Source: Candidatus Aminicenantes bacterium UBA1061
Lineage (GTDB): Bacteria; Acidobacteriota; Aminicenantia; Aminicenantales; Saccharicenantaceae
Length of the DNA: 64,000 nucleotides
Assembly (NCBI GenBank): GCA_002316315.1
Contig: DCDG01000037.1
Location: 96,554 to 160,553, forward strand
Direction: 5' to 3'
Position numbers and translations under genes: made by a program. The number at the start of each line of letters is the position of its first letter. Within the stretch, counting starts at the first letter, position 1. Under the pieces are notes generated by a model, which was not told where the DNA came from, made no database searches, and saw nothing but the letters and a program-made list of their open reading frames with translations. Shown piece by piece: positions 59,258 to 64,000 of the stretch.

Positions 59258-59458
59258 TTACTTTGCCTCTTTTTTCTGAATTTCCAGCAAAACAGTATTT
59301 ATTCTGGCAATATCTCTTCTGATATTTCTTATTTTCATCGGATTATCTAGCTGGCCCATAGCTTTCTGAAAACGCAGTCTGGATAGCTGATCCTTAAGAT
59401 CGATAACTCTTTGTCTTAATTCATCAGCCGAAAGATCCCTTATTTCTCTTGTTTTCAT
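59258..59458 (-). CDS. rpmC: 50S ribosomal protein L29
   Basis: 66 aa two-helix protein: REIRDLSADELRQRVIDLKDQLSRLRFQKAMGQLDNPMKIR. Near the tunnel exit, a docking site for SRP and trigger factor. Confidence 0.95.
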   Translation of the reverse strand: MKTREIRDLSADELRQRVIDLKDQLSRLRFQKAMGQLDNPMKIRNIRRDIARINTVLLEIQKKEAK

Positions 59459-59877
59459 CTTAGCTCCCTGTGTTCTCTTGAGATTAACCTGGTCTTTATC
59501 GGCAATTTATGGCCAGCTAAGCGCATGCATTCCTGAGCAGTCTCAAAATCAATTCCTTCCACCTCAAAAATAATCCGTCCGGGTCTGATGACGTCTACCC
59601 AGAACTCAGGATCACCTTTACCGCGCCCCATTCTCGTTTCAGTCGGCTTCTTGGTCACCGGCTTCCAGGGAAAAACTCTAACCCACATCTTGCCGCGCTT
59701 CTTCAGAAACCTGGTTATGGTAACACGGCCAGCCTCTATCTGCCGGGCCGTCAGCCAGCATGGTTCAAGAGCCTGAAGACCATATTCGCCAAAAGCCAGC
59801 TCGGCCCCTCGCTCGGCCTGGCCGCGCATCCGGCCTCGATGTTGCTTCCGGTACTTTACTTTTTTCGGCATCAACAT
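59455..59877 (-). CDS. rplP: 50S ribosomal protein L16
   Basis: 140 aa. MLMPKKVKYRKQHRGRMRG start, which fits the conserved MLMP beginning, WVRVFPWKPVTKKPTETRMGRGKG and the GRIIFEVEG region. Contacts A-site tRNA near the peptidyl transferase centre. Confidence 0.97.
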   Translation of the reverse strand: MLMPKKVKYRKQHRGRMRGQAERGAELAFGEYGLQALEPCWLTARQIEAGRVTITRFLKKRGKMWVRVFPWKPVTKKPTETRMGRGKGDPEFWVDVIRPGRIIFEVEGIDFETAQECMRLAGHKLPIKTRLISREHRELR

Positions 59878-59879
59878 GG

Positions 59880-60548
59880 TTAAATCTCCTCAGATTCGAT
59901 AATTTGAGAAGAGACTCTGGCTTTCTCCACATCCCCACGATAAATCCAGACTTTGATACCAATTTGCCCGTAAGTGGTAAAAGCTTCGGTAAAAGCATAA
60001 TCAATGTCAGCCTTTAGAGTCTGAAGGGGAAGTTGCCCTTTCAGATACCATTCTGTCCTGGCAATCTCTACTCCGCCTAAACGTCCTGAACACATAACCT
60101 TAATACCTCTGGCACCCATTTTAAGAGCATTGTCGACGGCTCTCCTCATCGCCCGCCGGTAAGCAATTCTCTTCTCTAGCTGAGTGGCAATGCCTTCACC
60201 CACCAGGGTAGCATTAAGCTCTGGCTTATCGACTTCTCTGATATCAACATAGGCTTCTCTTTTGGCAATCCTTTCCAGCAGGTTTTTCAGGTTCTCAATT
60301 TCTTTCCCGCCACGGCCAATGATAATGCCTGGCCTGGCAGTATGAATGATAACTCTGACCTTTGGGCCAACACGCTCGACATCAACACTGGCAATCCCAG
60401 CGTGAGAATATTTATCTCTAACCGCCTTTTTCATCTGAAGATCTTCATGGATCAGGCGGGCGTAATCTTTGCCCTTAGCAAACCAGCGAGAGGTCCACTG
60501 TTTATTAAAGCCTAAACGAAAACCGATTGGATGCGTCTTCTGTCCCAA
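59880..60548 (-). CDS. rpsC: 30S ribosomal protein S3
   Basis: 222 aa. MGQKTHPIGFRLG start; KH domain with PGIIIGRGGKEIENL; C-terminal domain with ALKMGARGIKVMCSGRLGGVEIARTEWYLKGQLPLQTL. Lines the mRNA entry channel and has helicase-like activity with S4 and S5. Confidence 0.98.
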   Translation of the reverse strand: MGQKTHPIGFRLGFNKQWTSRWFAKGKDYARLIHEDLQMKKAVRDKYSHAGIASVDVERVGPKVRVIIHTARPGIIIGRGGKEIENLKNLLERIAKREAYVDIREVDKPELNATLVGEGIATQLEKRIAYRRAMRRAVDNALKMGARGIKVMCSGRLGGVEIARTEWYLKGQLPLQTLKADIDYAFTEAFTTYGQIGIKVWIYRGDVEKARVSSQIIESEEI

Positions 60549-60551
60549 AGT

Positions 60552-60920
60552 CTATCTCCCTTTCTTTTCATCTAAATAAATATTTACGTGGCTCATCCTC
60601 TTCAGGATACGATAGGCTCGACCCTGAGGAGCAGGTCTGATTCTTTTCATAGCCGGGCCCTGGTCAATATGAATCTTGGCTATATAAAGATTATCAACAT
60701 CAACATTCGGAGATTTCTGCTGAGCATTGGCTATGGCTGACCGCAAAACCTTTTCCAGAATAGCACTGATCTTCTTTCGCTCGTTAAATTTCAAGATGGT
60801 CAGGGCTTCTCCGACGAGTCTATTCCGGATTAAATCGGCCACCAGCCGGCCCTTCCGGGGACTCATCCTGACATAGCGAGCACTAGCCTTAGCTAAATAT
60901 TGTTCTTTTTCCATGATCAT
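60552..60920 (-). CDS. rplV: 50S ribosomal protein L22
   Basis: 122 aa. ARYVRMSPRKGRLVADLIR, then the beta-hairpin loop region (DQGPAMKRIRPAPQGRAYRI) that reaches into the exit tunnel. Its ATG overlaps the rpsS stop (ATGA). Confidence 0.97.
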   Translation of the reverse strand: MIMEKEQYLAKASARYVRMSPRKGRLVADLIRNRLVGEALTILKFNERKKISAILEKVLRSAIANAQQKSPNVDVDNLYIAKIHIDQGPAMKRIRPAPQGRAYRILKRMSHVNIYLDEKKGR

Positions 60921-61207
60921 TTACCCACTTTAAGCTGACGGGCAGTCTTAGAAGTGTGTCCCTTAAAGGTTCTGGTAGGTGCAAATTCACCCAGTTTATG
61001 ACCAACCATCTGCTCGGTCACAAAAACCGGGATAAATTTCCGGCCATTATGAACTCCAAAGGTCAACCCAACCATTTCTGGAATGATAATGGAACGCCTT
61101 GACCAGGTCTTGATGATCTGACGCTTTTCTTTGGTTGACTGCGCCGCTTGCACTTTTTCCATTAATTTCGGCTCAATATAGGGGCCTTTATGAATTGACC
61201 TGCCCAT
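60917..61207 (-). CDS. rpsS: 30S ribosomal protein S19
   Basis: 96 aa. GRSIHKGPYIEPKLMEKV, TWSRRSIIIPEMVGLTFGVHNGRKFIPV and GHKLGEFAPTRTF. Head protein near the A-site finger, paired with S13. Confidence 0.98.
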   Translation of the reverse strand: MGRSIHKGPYIEPKLMEKVQAAQSTKEKRQIIKTWSRRSIIIPEMVGLTFGVHNGRKFIPVFVTEQMVGHKLGEFAPTRTFKGHTSKTARQLKVGK

Positions 61208-61209
61208 GG

Positions 61210-62043
61210 TTATTTACTCCTTCTTCTAACAATAAAAGCCTGCGTTCTTTTATTTTTTCTTGTCTTATAGCCCTTGGTCGGAATACCCTGCGGGCTGACC
61301 GGATGGCGTCCACCCTTAGTTTTACCTTCACCGCCTCCATGTGGATGGTCAATCGGATTCATAGCTGTCCCGCGGACATGTGGTCTGATCCCCAGCCAAC
61401 GGGTGCGCCCGGCCTTGCCGAGACTAACATTCTGGTGATCAAGATTGGACACCTGGCCAACGGTTGCCCGGCAATTAAGATGAACCTTCCTGATTTCAGA
61501 AGAGGGCAACCTCAACTGGGCATAGTCGCCTTCTTTGCCTAAAATCTGAACTCCAGCTCCCGCCCCTCTGGCTATCTGTCCGCCCTTCCCTATAGTCAGT
61601 TCAACATTATGAACAATAGTTCCAACCGGGATATATTTTAGAGGCATGGAATTTCCAGGCAAAATATCGACCTGGGTGTCGGCCGAGATGACGGTGTCGC
61701 CAACTTTCAAATTCAGGGGAGTTAGAATATAACGCCGCTCGCCATCCCGATATTTGATAAGCGAAATATAGGCAGAGCGGTTAGGATCATACTCAATCGT
61801 TTCTACCACGCCGCTAACACCTATCTTATCACGCTTGAAATCAATAATCCGGTAAAGCCTTTTATGACCGCCACCACGGTGACGGAAAGACAGACGCCCT
61901 TTATTGTTCCGGCCGCCGCTTTTCGGAAGAGAGACCAGCAGTGGTTTATATGGCCGCTCGGTGGTCACTTCTTCATGGTTTAAGCCAGTCCGGTGCCGCA
62001 GGCTGGAAGTGACTGGTTTATAAAGTTTAATACCCATGGTCAT
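61210..62043 (-). CDS. rplB: 50S ribosomal protein L2
   Basis: 277 aa. MGIKLYKPVTSSLRH start, RGRGGGHKRLYR-like FRHRGGGHKRLYRIIDFKRD, and the C-terminal NPIDHPHGGGEGKTKGGRHPVSPQG with the conserved His near the peptidyl transferase centre. Overlaps rplW by four bases. Confidence 0.98.
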   Translation of the reverse strand: MTMGIKLYKPVTSSLRHRTGLNHEEVTTERPYKPLLVSLPKSGGRNNKGRLSFRHRGGGHKRLYRIIDFKRDKIGVSGVVETIEYDPNRSAYISLIKYRDGERRYILTPLNLKVGDTVISADTQVDILPGNSMPLKYIPVGTIVHNVELTIGKGGQIARGAGAGVQILGKEGDYAQLRLPSSEIRKVHLNCRATVGQVSNLDHQNVSLGKAGRTRWLGIRPHVRGTAMNPIDHPHGGGEGKTKGGRHPVSPQGIPTKGYKTRKNKRTQAFIVRRRSK

Positions 62044-62336
62044 ACTGCCTCAAAGTATTCAATCATTTTTTCGCCTTTTTTCAGCTTGACATAAGCTTTT
62101 TTCCGATCTTTTGTCCGCCCCTGGCTGCGCCCCAATCTTTTTACTTTACCCTTCAACTTGACAATGGTCACGCTTTCCACATTGGTTTTAAACATCTCTT
62201 CCACTGCTCTTTTAACCTCTATCTTATTGGCTCCGGGAGCAACCTCAAAACAGACTTCACGATTAGTATCCTTCAACCTGGTACTTTTTTCGGTAATAAT
62301 GGGACGGAGAATTATTTGCTTGACTTCTTTGGTCAT
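62040..62336 (-). CDS. rplW: 50S ribosomal protein L23
   Basis: 98 aa from the ATG at 62336, which overlaps the rplD stop (ATGA) and has GGAGAG upstream. An upstream extension of 17 codons exists in frame but lies inside rplD. LRPIITEKSTRL, ANKIEVKRAVEEMF and GKVKRLGRSQGR are typical. Tunnel-exit docking site for trigger factor and SRP. Confidence 0.96.
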   Translation of the reverse strand: MTKEVKQIILRPIITEKSTRLKDTNREVCFEVAPGANKIEVKRAVEEMFKTNVESVTIVKLKGKVKRLGRSQGRTKDRKKAYVKLKKGEKMIEYFEAV

Positions 62337-62950
62337 TTCAATCTCTCCACGAGTGAATTGAATGCTTTCTGACTGAACACCAGCCATTTATATCTCAGCA
62401 CATCATAGGTATTAAGTTTTTCATCATCAACAGCTTTAACTTTTGGAATATTCCTAACTGCCAGGAAGAGATTATTGTTTTCTCTCGAATCGACAATCAA
62501 GGCTGAGTCAAGGTTCATATTTTTTAGCCAGGCAGCTGCTTCTTTCGTCTTTGGCTGAGCAATATTGATCTCATTTATAATCAGCAAAAATTTATTGTCC
62601 AGCTTGGCGGCCAGGGCTGATTTTAAAGCGTTTCTTCTGGCCTTTTTGGGAAGCTCATAACTGTAGTCCCTTGGCTTTGGCCCAAAGATTGTGCCTCCAT
62701 GTCTCCAGATAGGTGAACGGTTACTGCCCGCCCGGGCCCGGCCTGTTCCTTTCTGTCTCCACGGTTTCCGGCCACCGCCGCTGACCTCTGCCCTCGTCTT
62801 GGTGGAAGCTGTACCCTGTCTTTGATTAGCCAGATAATTGACGACAGTTTCATAGATCAAATGATCCTTAACCGGATAGCTAAAAACCCCTTCCGGCAAG
62901 CTCATTTCTTCCACTGGCTTTCCGCTTTGATCTAAAACTTGTACTTTCAT
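62333..62950 (-). CDS. rplD: 50S ribosomal protein L4
   Basis: 205 aa. VVNYLANQRQGTASTKTRAEVSGGGRKPWRQKGTGRARAGS is the tunnel-reaching loop signature; RRNALKSALAAKL and the TYDVLRYKWLV end follow. In E. coli L4 also represses its own operon. Confidence 0.97.
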   Translation of the reverse strand: MKVQVLDQSGKPVEEMSLPEGVFSYPVKDHLIYETVVNYLANQRQGTASTKTRAEVSGGGRKPWRQKGTGRARAGSNRSPIWRHGGTIFGPKPRDYSYELPKKARRNALKSALAAKLDNKFLLIINEINIAQPKTKEAAAWLKNMNLDSALIVDSRENNNLFLAVRNIPKVKAVDDEKLNTYDVLRYKWLVFSQKAFNSLVERLK

Positions 62951-62964
62951 GGCATACTCTTTAT

Positions 62965-63615
62965 TTATGAATTCTTGGCCTTAAAGGAACCCTTTTTAAT
63001 CATAACCAGACCGCCATCAGCTCCCGGGACAGCTCCCTTAACCAGAATCAGATTATTTTCTTTATCAATTTGAACGATTTTCAAATTTTTAACCGAGACC
63101 CTGTCCTGCCCCATGCGGCCGGCCATTTTCATCCCTTTTATAACCCGAGAGGGATAAGAAGAAGCACCAATTGAACCCGGAGCCCGGTGAAACATAGACC
63201 CGTGTCCTGCTTCGCCACCGGCAAAGCCGTGACGCCGCATGACTCCCTGAAAACCCTTGCCCTTGCTAATTCCAGTAACCTGGACCTTCTCTCCGACTTC
63301 GAACATATCAACCAGTAATTGATCGCCTTCTTTGATTTCTTCGGGGCCGTGGTATTTAACTTCTCTTAAAACCCTGAGAACCGGGCTGCCAGATCTTTTA
63401 AAATGGCCATTTTCTGCCTTGTTTGGATGTTTTCTGGTTTTTTCTTCAACTAAACCAAGCTGCAGAGCTTCGTAACCATCCTTTTCCCTCGTTTTCTTCT
63501 GAATGACAGTGCAAGGTCCGGCTTCAATGACGGTGACAGGATATACATTTCCAGCTTCATCGAAAATCTGGGTCATACCAACTTTTTTACCTAAAATTCC
63601 TTCAATCATCTTCAT
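62965..63615 (-). CDS. rplC: 50S ribosomal protein L3
   Basis: 216 aa if started at the ATG overlapping the rpsJ stop (63615); an ATG six bases downstream (63609) has better spacing to AGGAG and gives 214 aa. ILGKKVGMTQIFDEAGNVYPVTVIEAGPC and GKGFQGVMRRHGFAGGEAGHGS with the PGSIGASSYPSRVIKGMKMAGRMG region are standard. Confidence 0.97.
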   Translation of the reverse strand: MKMIEGILGKKVGMTQIFDEAGNVYPVTVIEAGPCTVIQKKTREKDGYEALQLGLVEEKTRKHPNKAENGHFKRSGSPVLRVLREVKYHGPEEIKEGDQLLVDMFEVGEKVQVTGISKGKGFQGVMRRHGFAGGEAGHGSMFHRAPGSIGASSYPSRVIKGMKMAGRMGQDRVSVKNLKIVQIDKENNLILVKGAVPGADGGLVMIKKGSFKAKNS

Positions 63616-63929
63616 TCTCCTGCCCCAAAGGCTTTAATCTCAACATCTATTCCAGCTGGCAGGTCAAGTTTTTGCAGTTCTTCTATAGTTTCATTGCTGT
63701 ATTCACTGATATCAATCACCCTCTTATGAACTCTCATTTCAAAATGCTCTCTCGACCTTTTGTCGACATGCGGTGAACGAAGAACGCAAAACCGCTGAAT
63801 TTTAGTCGGCAGCGGGATTGGACCGGAGATTTTAGCTCCTGTTCTTCTGGCCTTGATGACAATGTCCTTCACCGATTGGTCTAAAAGTCTGTGATCAAAC
63901 GACTGCAGTTTAATTCTTATCTTTTCCAT
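63612..63929 (-). CDS. rpsJ: 30S ribosomal protein S10 (NusE)
   Basis: 105 aa. KIRIKLQSFDHRLLDQSVKDIV, GPIPLPTKIQRFCVLRSPHVDKRSREHFEMR and LDLPAGIDVEIK. Also NusE of antitermination complexes. The ATG lies 39 bp after the tuf stop. Confidence 0.98.
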   Translation of the reverse strand: MEKIRIKLQSFDHRLLDQSVKDIVIKARRTGAKISGPIPLPTKIQRFCVLRSPHVDKRSREHFEMRVHKRVIDISEYSNETIEELQKLDLPAGIDVEIKAFGAGE

Positions 63930-63968
63930 TTTCGTTCCTCGTTCTCCATAAAAGGCCTTTTCTCAGCT

Positions 63969-64000
63969 CTATTCCAGAATTTCGGTGACAGTACCGGCAC
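63969..64000 (-). CDS. tuf: Elongation factor Tu, C-terminal end
   Basis: Only the last ten codons are inside the window. They read AGTVTEILE before the TAG (63969-63971), the near-invariant C-terminus of EF-Tu (GAGTVTEI). Its position upstream of rpsJ matches the usual str-S10 junction. The superoperon promoter is beyond the right edge. Confidence 0.88.
   Translation of the reverse strand, partial: AGTVTEILE

Noticed and set aside
1..64000. tRNA, rRNA or CRISPR loci
   Set aside because: Intergenic spaces were read on both strands; no tRNA-like clover leaf with CCA-proximal signature, no rRNA segment and no regularly spaced repeats beyond the two-copy tandem at 4913-4975.

Overview
The window looks like chromosomal DNA of a Gram-negative, largely anaerobic heterotroph of moderate G+C. 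It carries a predicted outer-membrane beta-barrel ending in Phe, a lipoprotein lytic transglycosylase, two Tat-like exported enzymes, system II cytochrome c assembly (ResB/CcsA) and an arylpyruvate:ferredoxin oxidoreductase paired with an ADP-forming acyl-CoA synthetase. This mix, with GH2 and GH109 glycosidases and an NHL-type propeller, would fit Candidatus Aminicenantes (OP8) or another Acidobacteriota-like lineage. That placement is inference: there is no rRNA gene here, and I found no tRNA gene, CRISPR array, prophage or intact transposase.

Layout. 1-2.5 kb: 5' end of a MerR regulator, then yggS and an OFA-type transporter. 2.6-7.7 kb, minus strand: rmuC, an fmdB-type zinc ribbon, a ~0.4-kb non-coding element with inverted and tandem repeats, an exported GH2 enzyme and a methyltransferase. 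7.8-12.4 kb, minus strand: acd-iorB-iorA, divergent from rrf2-resB-ccsA (12.5-15.2 kb). 15.3-20.5 kb, minus strand: folD, an NHL propeller, a 35-aa membrane microprotein and copA. 20.7-24.8 kb: yebC-ruvC-ruvA-ruvB-queA. 24.8-31.2 kb: GH109; trpB2 behind a Trp-rich leader; then tnaA, a PfkB kinase and mtnP on the minus strand. 31.3-35.0 kb: larC-folE-metG. 35.0-48.7 kb: tsaC, an outer-membrane protein behind a near-perfect sigma-54 promoter, GT2, a WHy-domain protein, an S9 peptidase fusion, cca, galE and a peptidoglycan-turnover group. 48.8-64.0 kb, minus strand: the full tuf-S10-spc-alpha ribosomal superoperon.

How the genes fit together. IorAB would oxidise aryl-2-oxoacids to aryl-acetyl-CoA, and the ADP-forming ligase would recover ATP from the thioester; tryptophanase degrades Trp to indole, while TrpB2 can rebuild Trp from indole. 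MltD-like transglycosylase, a beta-lactamase-fold hydrolase, NlpC/P60 peptidase and a dipeptide epimerase form a murein-turnover set like the ykf group of Bacillus.

The most striking observation is upstream of trpB2 (26378-26606). A consensus promoter precedes a 32-codon ORF with Trp-Phe-Trp-Trp near its end. Its Trp codons lie in the 5' arm of a GC-rich hairpin, and a CCTCCTT just before them is complementary to the trpB2 ribosome-binding site. This looks like a ribosome-sensing attenuator for a stand-alone TrpB2.
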